Assembly (NCBI GenBank): GCA_018401695.1
Contig: JAGYKD010000001.1
Location: 660,016-724,015 of the forward strand
Direction of reading: 5' to 3'
DNA length: 64,000 nucleotides
From: Flavobacteriales bacterium
GTDB lineage: Bacteria; Bacteroidota; Bacteroidia; CAIKAF01
Positions 25,941-34,466 of the stretch are shown here, in pieces. A program made the position numbers and the translations under genes. Position 1 is the first letter of the stretch; each line of letters opens with the position of its first letter. Below the pieces are notes generated by a model. It did not search any database and was not told the DNA's origin. It was given only the letters and a program-made list of their open reading frames with translations.

Positions 25941-26444
25941 CTACTCTTCCAAATCGGAAAGCGAATCCTCCAGGATACGGTCGTCTTCCAACACCACTTG
26001 GCTTCCAAACTCTTTCTCCAAATCGCCGTCCAATTGGTCGTCCGAGATGCCTGCGTCGCTGCCTTCGTCTTCGGTAAACTTCATATCGTCGGGCACTTGG
26101 CCTTTGTTGGCTTCAATGGAGGCAAAGGCCAGTCGACGCGCGCGTCGGCTGTGAGCAATGGCCCGTTTGTCCATGCCACGGCGGAGCAAGGAAATGGCAA
26201 AACGCTGATGGGAAACCGCCTTGGCCAGGTTTCCTGTTTTGTTTTGATTCGCTATCAACTGCTTTTTTGCATAATGAATGGTGGCGTTGGTGCGCCGTAA
26301 CACGCGCTTTGCCCGGGCGCGCTCGCTTTGTGTCATTTCACTGCGGCGGTCTTTCACCCTTTCTCTTCGGGGATTGCGTTGGGCATGCATGGAACTTGCC
26401 AGAAGCAGCAAAATCAAAACGCTGAAGATAAAACGAGTATGCAT
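25941..26444 (-). CDS. Exported charged protein of unknown function
   Basis: A signal peptide MHTRFIFSVLILLLLASSMHAQ sets the start at 26444, giving 167 residues; a longer frame to 26627 overlaps the divergent thioesterase and is rejected. The mature protein has a very basic, helical first half (RNPRRERVKDRRSEM, RARRLAFASIEAN) and a very acidic tail (EDEGSDAGISDDQLDGDLEK). No family was recognised. The strong charge split suggests binding to an acidic partner or self-interaction. It is divergent from the thioesterase with 54 bases between starts. Confidence 0.6.
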   Translation of the reverse strand: MHTRFIFSVLILLLLASSMHAQRNPRRERVKDRRSEMTQSERARAKRVLRRTNATIHYAKKQLIANQNKTGNLAKAVSHQRFAISLLRRGMDKRAIAHSRRARRLAFASIEANKGQVPDDMKFTEDEGSDAGISDDQLDGDLEKEFGSQVVLEDDRILEDSLSDLEE

Positions 26445-26498
26445 AGCAACCTTTTTACAAAAATTAAACAAAAACTTTGCCAAAGGCCAAATCGCAGC

Positions 26499-26936
26499 AT
26501 GTATTTTTGGGGCATGCATCCGGGAGTTGAAAAATACAAAGCGTTCGAAGGACAGTACATCGACACGGCGCCTTCGGCGGTAAGCAATTGGTTGCGCGGC
26601 AAAATCATAGAGGTACGTGAGACCCACCTAAGCTTAGGTTTTGAGGTTAGGAAAGAAATGACCAATCCCGCCGGGTTGTTGCACGGAGGCATGATTGCCA
26701 CCATGATGGACGATACGATTGGCATGCATTTGTTTGTATTGGGCATTGAGCCCTTTCATGTAAGCGTGAACATGCATATCGACTACCTGGGCACCGCTTG
26801 CTTGGGCGAAGAAGTTCGGGTAACCGCAAAAATTGTGCGCAAAGGGTCGCGGATATTGAATGCTTCGTGCGAAGTTAAGGGCATTACCGGCAATTTACTT
26901 GCCTCGGGCACGGTGAATTTGATACCGGTAGGCTAA
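26499..26936 (+). CDS. PaaI-type hotdog-fold thioesterase
   Basis: The 145-residue protein (alternative start at 26514) has NPAGLLHGGMIATMMDDTIG in the centre, the PaaI/YbgC-like hotdog signature in which the HGG loop and the acidic residue on the long helix form the acyl-CoA site. Further parts are VNMHIDYLGTACLGEEVRV and LASGTVNLIPV, typical strands of the fold. It hydrolyses an acyl-CoA thioester; substrate unknown. It is convergent with the membrane protein at 26941, with four bases between stops. Confidence 0.85.
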   Translation: MYFWGMHPGVEKYKAFEGQYIDTAPSAVSNWLRGKIIEVRETHLSLGFEVRKEMTNPAGLLHGGMIATMMDDTIGMHLFVLGIEPFHVSVNMHIDYLGTACLGEEVRVTAKIVRKGSRILNASCEVKGITGNLLASGTVNLIPVG

Positions 26937-26940
26937 GGAC

Positions 26941-27357
26941 TTAGGACTGCTTTTTTTCCTCGGATGCACTATCCTTATCCATGGCTTTTCTATACCAGCG
27001 CAAAGCGTACATTTCGTAGGCCGTAAATACTAAATAGCTGAAGAAAAAAAGCGTAACAAAAGCAAGGTCAATACCTGCGGTTAAGAAGTGAACGACACCC
27101 AAAAACGCCAAATAAGCAAGCATTTTAACGCCCATGGCAGTAATAAAACTAGTTTGGAATTTGCGTGGGTCGCCGCTCATGCTGCGCACAAGGAGACTGT
27201 GACTAAGTCCAGTAATAAAGTAAAAAGCGGGAACAATAAGGAATTTGCTATCAACGGCACCTTCAATACCCAATGCATTACGAACTACAAAGTAAAGGGC
27301 AACCAAAAGGACGGCAATTAGGGTGAGTCCCAAGAAATATTTTGATTTAGCCTGCAT
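26941..27357 (-). CDS. Four-helix membrane protein downstream of atpZ
   Basis: The protein (138 residues from the ATG at 27357, 145 if started at 27378) has four hydrophobic segments and a charged tail (DKDSASEEKKQS). It lies 46 bases after atpZ. In many Bacteroidota a similar protein sits between atpZ and atpB as the head of the F-type ATP synthase locus, so it may be an AtpI-like assembly factor; sequence alone does not prove this. Here no atpB follows, because the opposite-strand thioesterase is next. Confidence 0.6.
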   Translation of the reverse strand: MQAKSKYFLGLTLIAVLLVALYFVVRNALGIEGAVDSKFLIVPAFYFITGLSHSLLVRSMSGDPRKFQTSFITAMGVKMLAYLAFLGVVHFLTAGIDLAFVTLFFFSYLVFTAYEMYALRWYRKAMDKDSASEEKKQS

Positions 27358-27403
27358 AAATTTTTGGTAAAGATACAATTTGCTTGGGGCTTGGCTTCTT
27401 GCT

Positions 27404-27619
27404 TTATTTACGAAGCACTTTTTTCAGGACCAAGCCAATGGCAAGCAAGACCCCCAGCATAGCCAATGCAGGGCTAATCCAGTTGGAACCATTGGCCTCA
27501 TCGAGTTTAGAGCCGCCCCAGGTGGCTAAAGCAATGGTGGCCAGCATTTGAAACCCCAATCCCGACCATTCGATTACTTGATGGCGGTTTTTTCGTTTTT
27601 TGTTGGAATCAGGAGGCAT
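27404..27619 (-). CDS. atpZ: AtpZ/AtpI-family small membrane protein
   Basis: From the ATG at 27619 the product has 71 residues: a basic N-terminus (MPPDSNKKRKNRHQ), then two helices separated by LDEANGSNWISP. GLGFQMLATIALATWGGSKL matches the 'G.g.q.......G...G..LD' pattern of AtpZ, a small partner of the F0 sector thought to help ion uptake or assembly. The start lies 11 bases inside the end of the bactofilin gene, so translation is coupled. An upstream start at 27667 would overlap bactofilin more and is less likely. Confidence 0.8.
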   Translation of the reverse strand: MPPDSNKKRKNRHQVIEWSGLGFQMLATIALATWGGSKLDEANGSNWISPALAMLGVLLAIGLVLKKVLRK

Positions 27620-27968
27620 GTTTGGTTTGCATGGTACAAGAGCCCTCAAAAGTGGCACCGGACTCAATGGAAAGGGCTTGTGTTTGAATGCTCCCTTCGA
27701 GCTTGGCCGAGCTGCGAAGCATCACCATTTCTTTGGCGATTACATCACCGGTAATTTGCCCATATACATCCAATTGCTGGCACAAAACATTACCCTCAAC
27801 AGCGCCTTCGGGTCCTATTACTACTTTGCCATCGCAGTGCAAGTCGCCCGTCATTTGTCCATCCAACCGAATACTTTCGGTGGCGTGAACACTCCCTTCA
27901 ATTTTGGTGCCGGGGTTGATTTGATTGTGCGTTCCGGCATCGGACACATGTTTCTCTCGACGGGCCAT
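27609..27968 (-). CDS. Bactofilin (polymer-forming cytoskeletal protein)
   Basis: The 119-residue protein is a bactofilin: after a short tail (MARREKHVSDAGTHNQ) it has INPGTKIEGSVHATESIRLD and a run of short beta-helix turns with G-x-v/i patterns (GDLHCDGKVVIGPEGAVEGN, ITGDVIAKEMVML, LEGSIQTQALSI). Bactofilins form filaments at the inner membrane and act in cell shape or in positioning complexes. The gene lies three bases after porW/sprE, hinting at a link between the secretion machinery and the cytoskeleton; this is inference. Confidence 0.92.
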   Translation of the reverse strand: MARREKHVSDAGTHNQINPGTKIEGSVHATESIRLDGQMTGDLHCDGKVVIGPEGAVEGNVLCQQLDVYGQITGDVIAKEMVMLRSSAKLEGSIQTQALSIESGATFEGSCTMQTKHAS

Positions 27969-27971
27969 AAG

Positions 27972-30548
27972 TCATTTGTAATTTTGTTGAACCCACTCCG
28001 CATAGCCGTCTATATCTCTTGTGCGAAACAAAAGACCCAGGTTGTTAATAGAGGCCGGAACCAAAATAGGTTGGGCACCTCCTTCTTCCATTCCTTTTTC
28101 CAGCACTTTTTGCTTTTGCAAGGCCTGAATATAATTCATGGCATCGGTGGCGTTGGTAAACCTGCGGATATTAAGCAGTTGGTTTTCTTTTCCGAGTAAG
28201 GTATTGGAAACGCTCAGTCGTTTGGATTTGTAGGAAGCCTCATTAAAATTGCTCAACGCCCCCTTAAGTGCTTCCGGATTAAAGCCGGGGTCTTGCACAA
28301 TAACTACCACCATGTGTTCCACTTCGGGCGTATACTTAAAGGGGTATTCTTTTTTAGGGGCCAGGCTGTCCCCTTGGGCTTGGGCAGTATCTTTCCGTGC
28401 CGGTTTGGGCGCTTCCACACCGAGTTTTTCCAAAAGTCGGGTAGCGGTTTCAGCGGATTCGGTCTCCGGATTATCGTTCACTACGGCTTTTAAAGCTTCG
28501 ATTAGGCCTTGTTGAGCTACGCTATCGGAGAAGTCTTTGGTTAGAGCAGCCAAGAGTTGAAAGCGGTGTTTTAGGGTGCTTTTGGGGTAATCGCGTAGCC
28601 CGGTGGCGGCCAAATTGTAGGCCTGGGCGCGGTTTTCGGACACAAATGCAGCATACGCTCGGTTATAGAGAGGTTCGGCAGCATCGGCCTGTTGGTCTTT
28701 TTCGTTTAGGTAATTGGGATTATTGAGGATTCCGGCATACTCGCTGTTGGGGTATTGCTCGGTTATTAGTTTACGGTAATAATCGGCCTTTGAAATGTCT
28801 TTTTGTTCGGTGTAGTTTAAGTAGAGGTAATAAAAGGCCAATGGGAAATGTTTGCTGGTGTCGGTTCTACGCTCCAATTCCAAAAAAGCCTCATTGCTCC
28901 GGGGCAAATCTTCAATTTTGTCTTTATACACCACCCCAAGCGCAAAAAGGGCATCGTAAATCAGGTGTTTACTGGCATTTCGTGCTGAGTCAGAGGTAGG
29001 GATTTCGGCGAGGTAGGTTTCGGGTAAATACCTGGGGTTTTCGGCTTGTCCGTCTTGGCCTTCGTTGCCCTCTGCAAAGCCATTGCTCAGTGCCGCACTT
29101 CGCCTCCAGTTGTCTTCCAAAGGTCGATTTCCCCAGACTTTTTGGAATTCCTGCGCTCCAAAACTTTTGGCCTGAGCATTTACAAAATACCATTGACCGC
29201 CATCGGCACCGCCTCCACCGCCTCCAACTTGCAGGGCTTGCTGCTCCAAAAGGCGCTTGGCTTCTTCGTCTTGCTCCCTCAAGTCCAAAATATAATTGTC
29301 TAACCAAATGGCCAAGTCGTTCTCAGACATGCTTCCCAGTTGGAGCAAGGAGTCTTGCAAAGCCACCGTGCGCATGTTGTTGACTACTTCGGTTAGGTTA
29401 TCGCGTAGGCGCAGAATTTCGTCGTAGCGGGGATGGTCTTTAGAGATCAAGCTTGCCGTGGAGTCGTAATAGGCTTGAGCCGGCTCATAGGCTTGCACTT
29501 CTAAGTTAAGTTCGGCAAGCAGCAAAAAAGAGGAGGCTTTCTGCACTTGATTGTTGGTGCTTTCTTTTATGGAGGCCTGCAGGTGCTCTATAGCGTCCTC
29601 TTTTTTATTCTCGTTTAGGTCAAGTAAGGCCAGGGCATAATAAATTTGGTCGCGGTATTCGATGTTTTTGTCGTCCCGGAGCATTTTTTTAAACATGGCC
29701 CGGAGATCGGAAGCGTTGTTATTGCCGGCATTTTTAGCCATTCGAATACGGGCCTGAAACTCCATGGCATATTCCGGACGTAAGTCTAGGCAATCGTTGA
29801 ATGCGCGGTACGCTTCTTCGGGTCTTTCCAGGGCATCGTATAATTGACCTTTAATGAAGGTATATCTGGCCCGCACCCTTTTGCGTTTTTCGGCTTTTAT
29901 GGCTAGGTCCAATACATCCAAAGCTTCGTCGAATCGTTTTTGCAGAATAAAATACTCTGCTTCGGCGGCGTGAAAGTCGGCCTTTAGTTCTTCGGTAAGC
30001 ATGCCTTTGCGCACCTGACGCATGGCTGCGGAGGCTTCGGCAAATTCATTTTCTTGATTGTAGACCCTAAGCAGCCATATTTTGGCTTCTTCTTTGGTGA
30101 GTTCGTCCTCGCTCTCAGTGGCTACGTATCGAAACTGGCCTGCAGCCAAAAAAAACTCCTTTTTAAAAAAATTGGCCTTGCCCATCAGCAAATAGCAGTT
30201 GTCAATCCAACTATTGTGCTGCTGTCCATTGATCAGCATGGAGTGCTTTTTGATCATTTTGCCGGATTTTTCAATGGCTCTTTCAGCATTGGTGTTGATA
30301 TCGGACCAGCCGTCGGAATGTCCTATATCGAACACCGGCAAAATATCGGCGTAGTTATCGGTGCGGCTTTTGCGTAAATCCAAAACACCCTCCTTCATGG
30401 CTTCTTTGCCGTTGAAATAGCCGTTGTAGCGGGTATTTAGCCGGTGCCAAAAGCGGTTGAGCGGTTTGTTTTTGCGCGTAGAACATCCCACCCAGCTCAT
30501 GCCAAGCAGGAGTAAAAGGCCAAACGCTATGATGGAACGCGTATTCAT
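27972..30548 (-). CDS. porW: T9SS/gliding TPR lipoprotein PorW/SprE
   Basis: The chosen start at 30548 gives 858 residues with a lipoprotein signal (IAFGLLLLLGMSWVGCS, lipobox WVGC near residue 20). The sequence right after Cys, STRKNKPLNRFWHRLNTRYN followed by GYFNGKEAM and DNYADILPVF, is the conserved head of SprE/PorW. A long stretch of TPR helices covers most of the rest. SprE/PorW is an outer-membrane lipoprotein needed for type IX secretion and gliding, linking the PorK/N ring to the translocon. It heads the run porW-bactofilin-atpZ, with a small gene upstream. Confidence 0.88.
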   Translation of the reverse strand: MNTRSIIAFGLLLLLGMSWVGCSTRKNKPLNRFWHRLNTRYNGYFNGKEAMKEGVLDLRKSRTDNYADILPVFDIGHSDGWSDINTNAERAIEKSGKMIKKHSMLINGQQHNSWIDNCYLLMGKANFFKKEFFLAAGQFRYVATESEDELTKEEAKIWLLRVYNQENEFAEASAAMRQVRKGMLTEELKADFHAAEAEYFILQKRFDEALDVLDLAIKAEKRKRVRARYTFIKGQLYDALERPEEAYRAFNDCLDLRPEYAMEFQARIRMAKNAGNNNASDLRAMFKKMLRDDKNIEYRDQIYYALALLDLNENKKEDAIEHLQASIKESTNNQVQKASSFLLLAELNLEVQAYEPAQAYYDSTASLISKDHPRYDEILRLRDNLTEVVNNMRTVALQDSLLQLGSMSENDLAIWLDNYILDLREQDEEAKRLLEQQALQVGGGGGGADGGQWYFVNAQAKSFGAQEFQKVWGNRPLEDNWRRSAALSNGFAEGNEGQDGQAENPRYLPETYLAEIPTSDSARNASKHLIYDALFALGVVYKDKIEDLPRSNEAFLELERRTDTSKHFPLAFYYLYLNYTEQKDISKADYYRKLITEQYPNSEYAGILNNPNYLNEKDQQADAAEPLYNRAYAAFVSENRAQAYNLAATGLRDYPKSTLKHRFQLLAALTKDFSDSVAQQGLIEALKAVVNDNPETESAETATRLLEKLGVEAPKPARKDTAQAQGDSLAPKKEYPFKYTPEVEHMVVVIVQDPGFNPEALKGALSNFNEASYKSKRLSVSNTLLGKENQLLNIRRFTNATDAMNYIQALQKQKVLEKGMEEGGAQPILVPASINNLGLLFRTRDIDGYAEWVQQNYK

Positions 30549-30574
30549 TCTCCGCACAAAGTTAGCATAACCCC

Positions 30575-30781
30575 TCAGTCTCCTTCTGCCTCCGTGCAAC
30601 CATCTTGTAAGGCTTCGTCTGAAAACTCCGCCCAACTGAATTTAGGGTCTTCGGGTATGGCTTCGAAGCTGTCAGAACAAATAACCCCGTTGGGGTAACC
30701 TTCTATATCGGTGCAGTAGATGCATTCGGGACTTCCGCAGGCAAAACCAAGACAGGCCAATACCGGTACAATTTGTTTCAT
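30575..30781 (-). CDS. Small cysteine-containing exported protein, unrecognised
   Basis: The 68-residue product has a short hydrophobic start (MKQIVPVLACLGFACGSPEC) and an acidic, Cys-containing remainder (IYCTDIEGYPNGVICSDSFE). VLAC could be a lipobox, but the N-region before it is only nine residues. It lies 26 bases upstream of porW on the same strand and could be the first gene of that operon. It may be a small lipoprotein; no family recognised. Confidence 0.5.
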   Translation of the reverse strand: MKQIVPVLACLGFACGSPECIYCTDIEGYPNGVICSDSFEAIPEDPKFSWAEFSDEALQDGCTEAEGD

Positions 30782-30814
30782 GGTCGGTTAACGCAAGCTT
30801 TAGGCTCATATTGT

Positions 30815-30866
30815 AAGCAACCCGCTTGCACAAAGTAACATTGGCTTTGCACAAGCGGGTTTGCTT
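30815..30866 (-). terminator. Hairpin after the cargo gene at 30883
   Basis: AAGCAACCCGCTTG and CAAGCGGGTTTGCTT pair over about 14 bases. It lies just after the stop at 30883 in the minus direction. No long U-tract follows. Confidence 0.5.
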
Positions 30867-30882
30867 CAAGGTTTTTAAAAAA

Positions 30883-31629
30883 TCAGGGGTTAACCAATAA
30901 GCGGCGGGTAGCCAAAACGCCTTGTTGGTTTTTGATGCTGTAAAAATACATGCCGGACCGGAGGCCTTTCACATCTATGGTGAGGGTACCCTTTCCTGAT
31001 TCCAGATTCCATGTACGCACTAAGGCACCGCTCAAATCGTAAAGTGCCAACTCTGCGTCGCCATTCACTTCAAAATCTACCCGGGTAGTGTTGCGTGCAG
31101 GATTGGGATACGGTTGACTCAACTGAGCGGCAGAACCGCCCACTTCTTGTATGCTGGAGGTACCACCTGAAACATCAAAAATCACATTTACGTAAATGGA
31201 GTCGTTGGTGTTTAGGGCATCAAAGAACACATATTGTATGGTAAAAATACCGTTGGTGCCCCCGGGGAAAAAGTAAGCATAAAAGCTGCTGTCGGTCTCG
31301 CCCGCTGCTATATCAATGGTGTCTGTTGCTTGATTGGTTACCGGAGCATAGCATTGAATAGACCAGCAAAACTGGTTCTCCGAAGTTTGTGGCACATTAA
31401 TCATGCGGCGTTTTACCAAAGTCCTAACCGAAGAAGCGCTGTTGTTGGTCAAAAAACCTTGCCACTTAATCGGCTCATCGTTTGGGAAAGTTATGGTAGC
31501 ATCGCCGCTTTTGGTCACCGCGCTGTTGGTATAGTTGCTGCCGCCTTTGTCGGCCAGAGTAAAACTGGATTGTGCGCTGAGCATTGCCACTGAACTAATA
31601 GCCAAGAACAAAGTAAATAATGATTTCAT
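30883..31629 (-). CDS. Secreted T9SS cargo protein
   Basis: The 248-residue protein has a signal peptide (MKSLFTLFLAISSVAMLSAQ), one beta-sandwich domain of about 130 residues containing two Cys (NQFCWSIQCYAP) and a type A sorting domain: LSQPYPNPARNTTRVDFEV, ALYDLSGALVRTW, LRSGMYFYSIKN and VLATRRLLVNP. The central domain resembles soluble surface beta-sandwich proteins; the 'PGGTNGIFTIQYVFFD' segment suggests an Ig-like fold. The role at the cell surface is unknown. Confidence 0.85.
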   Translation of the reverse strand: MKSLFTLFLAISSVAMLSAQSSFTLADKGGSNYTNSAVTKSGDATITFPNDEPIKWQGFLTNNSASSVRTLVKRRMINVPQTSENQFCWSIQCYAPVTNQATDTIDIAAGETDSSFYAYFFPGGTNGIFTIQYVFFDALNTNDSIYVNVIFDVSGGTSSIQEVGGSAAQLSQPYPNPARNTTRVDFEVNGDAELALYDLSGALVRTWNLESGKGTLTIDVKGLRSGMYFYSIKNQQGVLATRRLLVNP

Positions 31630-31749
31630 CTAACGTTATTTTCACCAAAAATACAACCAAAAAGTCAGTCCTGCAAGCCTTGTCAATTCACCGTTTTTCC
31701 TCCCATTTCCGGAGCAAATCATTTAGGCGTTTAAAAAATTAAATTTGTG

Positions 31750-31757
31750 TACTTTTG
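31750..31757 (+). promoter_or_regulatory. -7 box of the solute-binding protein gene
   Basis: TACTTTTG is a perfect TAnnTTTG, followed by CA as often seen near the start of transcription. It lies 23 bases before the ATG at 31781. Confidence 0.6.
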
Positions 31758-31780
31758 CAGCACACCTAAACCCAAGTGGT

Positions 31781-32641
31781 ATGCAACGCATCCTTTTACT
31801 GGTTGTCTTATTTTTCAGCACCTTACAGCTCAGCGCTCAAGTGCGTCTTAGCCAAAAACCTGCCGATGGACGCATGGAGCCCATGGCTCTTACCGTTCAC
31901 TATTTGGCCAGACCTCCGCTGGCTTCTCCCCAAAACGATGAACTCAATGCCATGCCCACAGGTTTGGAAGCAGAGATTTTTAACGAGTTCTACCAATGGA
32001 TGCGCAACTCCAAAAGAATTCCGGTACAAGTTACCTGGAAAGGTCATGTAGAATTCGAGGAGTTTTACAACGCCGTTAAAGAAGCCGACCCCTTTACCCT
32101 TGGATTCGGAAACGTTACCATTACCGAAGGTCGTAAAAAAGAATTGGACTTTTCTCCGCCTTACCTCAACAATGTAAGCGTCCTCGTCACCAATGGCAAT
32201 GTACCCACCGTGCACGACACCGCCGATATCCGCAAGTACCTCAAAGGCCTGAATGGCGTGTCTACCGCCGGATCCGTACATGCCAAATACATGGACATTT
32301 TGCGCACCTCCTACTTGCCAAACCTAAAGGTGGAATTCGTGTCCGACCAAAACAATATCCCCCGCAAAGTGCTTCGCGGCGATGGATACTTTGGCTATGT
32401 CGACATCATCACGTATTGGCGCTACATTAAAGATGCCCGCAGCGGATACTTAAAAATCCACCGTTTCTTGAATCGCGGCAACGAACACCTAGGCTTTATT
32501 ATGCCAAAAGACGCCGAAATCCAAAGCTACATCAACGAATTCTTCGAAAGCGGCTTCGGCTTTACCAGCACCAAACGCTACCACGACATTCTTGAAAAAT
32601 ACCTCGGCTACGAAGTCATCAGCACGGTGGCCATTCGATAA
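31781..32641 (+). CDS. Periplasmic solute-binding-like protein (SBP family 3)
   Basis: From the ATG at 31781 the product has 286 residues with a signal peptide (MQRILLLVVLFFSTLQLSAQ). It has the two-lobe pattern of family 3 binding proteins: TGLEAEIFNEFYQWM, FGNVTITEGRKKELDFSPPY (the 'it.eR...fdfs.py' signature), STAGSVHAKYM and a closing C-terminal helix. Such proteins bind amino acids or serve as sensors. No transporter genes are adjacent, so it may feed an unlinked ABC system or act as a lytic-transglycosylase-like or signalling protein. A promoter precedes it and a terminator follows. Confidence 0.8.
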   Translation: MQRILLLVVLFFSTLQLSAQVRLSQKPADGRMEPMALTVHYLARPPLASPQNDELNAMPTGLEAEIFNEFYQWMRNSKRIPVQVTWKGHVEFEEFYNAVKEADPFTLGFGNVTITEGRKKELDFSPPYLNNVSVLVTNGNVPTVHDTADIRKYLKGLNGVSTAGSVHAKYMDILRTSYLPNLKVEFVSDQNNIPRKVLRGDGYFGYVDIITYWRYIKDARSGYLKIHRFLNRGNEHLGFIMPKDAEIQSYINEFFESGFGFTSTKRYHDILEKYLGYEVISTVAIR

Positions 32642-32686
32642 AATTCTTTCGGCCTTACTTACATAGGCCTTTTGCTAAATCCTTGA

Positions 32687-32718
32687 AAACCCCTATACCT
32701 TTATAGGGGTTTCTTTTT
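32687..32718 (+). terminator. Rho-independent terminator
   Basis: AACCCCTATA and TATAGGGGTT pair with a CCTT loop, followed by TCTTTTT. It lies 45 bases after the solute-binding gene. Confidence 0.9.
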
Positions 32719-32863
32719 GGGGGCCGCCGGGCTGTCCCCTTTAGCTTCCTTGGGCAGTGCACAGAGGCCTAAGGCATCCGGGGTCCCTCCTAAGGTCGGG
32801 CCTCCGTTGCCTAAGGCCCCTGGCGCTGCCCTTCGGAAGGCTACCGGCTCCATCCCTGCCCCG
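32719..32863. repeat. Intergenic hairpin repeat, head-tail family
   Basis: Head GCCGGGCTGTCCCCTTTAGC, tail GGCTACCGGCTCCATCCCTG. Inside, CCTTGGGCAGTGC and AGAGGCCTAAGGCATCCGG pair with CCGTTGCCTAAGGCCCCTGG and GCGCTGCCC. It directly precedes the paralogue array. Confidence 0.6.
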
Positions 32864-32932
32864 TGAAAGATCGCTTACTTTATTTTTCCATTACCCAAAA
32901 GAAAAAACAACGCCAAAAATGACCAAAAAGGC

Positions 32933-32940
32933 TACTTTTG
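32933..32940 (+). promoter_or_regulatory. -7 box ahead of the paralogue array
   Basis: TACTTTTG matches TAnnTTTG, 28 bases before the ATG of the first array gene. It probably drives at least the first two overlapping genes. Confidence 0.55.
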
Positions 32941-32968
32941 AAAGGCCGGTTATTAAACTTCTGCACCT

Positions 32969-33715
32969 ATGCCTGTTTCTCTTTGTATCGTTTTAAGCTT
33001 TCTTTTCTCATTGGTTTTCGCAACCGCCCGGTCCCAAGGAGTTAAAATTTCCTCAACACCCGGCAACCCCGATCCCTCCGCCGTTCTGGATGCCGAAGCC
33101 ACCGATAAAGGCGTCCTGGTGCCGCGCGTAGATTTGCAAAATGCGACCGACGGACAAACCGTGAGCAATCCGGCCACCGGATTAATGGTCTTCAATACCG
33201 GACAAACACTGGCTCCGGCAGGCTTTTATTACAATACCGGAACCCCACAAAACCCCACTTGGGCGCTAATGCTGCCGAATCCTGCCAATACCGACCTGGA
33301 CATGGGCAATTTCAATATTGTGCATTTGGCCCCGCCGGTGAATCCCAACGATGCAGTGAACAAGGATTATGTAGATCAGGCCGTGGTGAGCGGAAGCGGA
33401 GGAGGAGCTTGTGCTTGCCCCACGATGATAAGTGATATGAGCAGCAGCCTTTATACCTTAATTCAAGCCTTGGACTATTGCAGAAACCTTACCGAAGGAG
33501 GCCACAACGACTGGAGATTACCCACCATGGAAGAGGTAATTCGATTGAGAGGATTGGGTGGGGTAAATATTTCCAATTCAAATGCCCCCGAATGGTGCTG
33601 GGCAATGGCTACCGGAGGAGGCTCCACCCTTCCTTTTACAAGATATCGATTCATTGATTTTGCCCAAAGCGGGATTAGTAGTACATCAACAAGCCAAGTA
33701 AGATGCGTACGTTAA
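32969..33715 (+). CDS. Array paralogue 1: stalk plus DUF1566/Lcl-type tip
   Basis: The 248-residue exported protein has a signal peptide (MPVSLCIVLSFLFSLVFATA), then the array's constant region (about 25-145): QGVKISSTPGNPDPSAVLDA, GVLVPRVDLQNATDG, ATGLMVFNTGQ, GFYYNTGTPQNPTWALM and APPVNPNDAVNKDYVDQAV. The last is a phage-tail-fibre-like trimer motif. After a Gly/Ser linker comes a variable domain of about 100 residues: ALDYCRNLTEGGHNDWRLPT and the end VRCVR, which is the DUF1566/Lcl C-terminal pattern. Its tip is closest to paralogue 5 (CxCPTM start, LRGLGG). It overlaps the next gene by 13 bases. No sorting domain or membrane anchor is visible. Confidence 0.85.
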   Translation: MPVSLCIVLSFLFSLVFATARSQGVKISSTPGNPDPSAVLDAEATDKGVLVPRVDLQNATDGQTVSNPATGLMVFNTGQTLAPAGFYYNTGTPQNPTWALMLPNPANTDLDMGNFNIVHLAPPVNPNDAVNKDYVDQAVVSGSGGGACACPTMISDMSSSLYTLIQALDYCRNLTEGGHNDWRLPTMEEVIRLRGLGGVNISNSNAPEWCWAMATGGGSTLPFTRYRFIDFAQSGISSTSTSQVRCVR

Positions 33716-34434
33716 GTGTATTTATTGGATTAAGTCTTTCGGCCGTCCTTTCAGCCCAAGGCGTAAAAATCTCCGCCAACCCCGGCAACCCGGATCCCTC
33801 CGCCGTTCTGGATGCCGAAGCCACCGATAAAGGCGTGCTGGTGCCGCGGGTGGATTTGCAAAATGCTACCGACGGCCAAACCGTAAGCAATCCGGCCACC
33901 GGGCTAATGGTCTTCAATACCGGACAGAATCTGGCTCCTGCTGGGTTTTATTACAATGCAGGAACCCCGCAAAACCCTACTTGGGCGCTGATGTTGCCCA
34001 ATCCTGCCAACACCGATTTGGACATGGGCAATTTTAATATAGTAAACCTAGCTCCGCCGGTGAATCCCAACGATGCGGTGAACAAGGATTATGTGGATCA
34101 GGCCGTAGTGAGTGGCAGTGGGGGCGGAAGCAACAACTACCCAAGCCAAATAACCGACCAGAGAGGGCCGGCCAACCTTGGAACTGCTATTCGGGACTGC
34201 AATGGATTAAACCAGGGCGGGCATAACGATTGGTATTTACCCAATATGGACGAATTGCTTTATGTTTTGTCCAAAGGTGGCGTTAGCGTTCCCAATGCCA
34301 GCGATGCCCAATACCACTGGACCCGCACCCCTTCGAATGTGAGCAATGGACAATATTACTGCTACTATCTGCTTAATGGAGATATGACCGACTTTGCCGG
34401 AAGCAGTTCCATGTACTACCGTTGCGTACGCTAA
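33703..34434 (+). CDS. Array paralogue 2: stalk plus DUF1566/Lcl-type tip
   Basis: The 243-residue protein begins inside paralogue 1: the ATG lies in the codons for its final RCVR. The signal peptide is MRTLSVFIGLSLSAVLSAQ. The constant region is nearly the same as in paralogue 1 (GVKISANPGNPDPSAVLDA at its start). The tip has IRDCNGLNQGGHNDWYLPNM, ELLYVLSKGGVSVPN and ends YYRCVR. The two Cys of the tip (in DCNGL and RCVR) are kept in all eight genes and could form a disulphide. This tip has no close partner in the array, whereas its signal peptide resembles that of paralogue 6. Confidence 0.85.
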   Translation: MRTLSVFIGLSLSAVLSAQGVKISANPGNPDPSAVLDAEATDKGVLVPRVDLQNATDGQTVSNPATGLMVFNTGQNLAPAGFYYNAGTPQNPTWALMLPNPANTDLDMGNFNIVNLAPPVNPNDAVNKDYVDQAVVSGSGGGSNNYPSQITDQRGPANLGTAIRDCNGLNQGGHNDWYLPNMDELLYVLSKGGVSVPNASDAQYHWTRTPSNVSNGQYYCYYLLNGDMTDFAGSSSMYYRCVR

Positions 34435-34466
34435 TTGCCTTCTTTCTAAAACATAACATGCATGCT

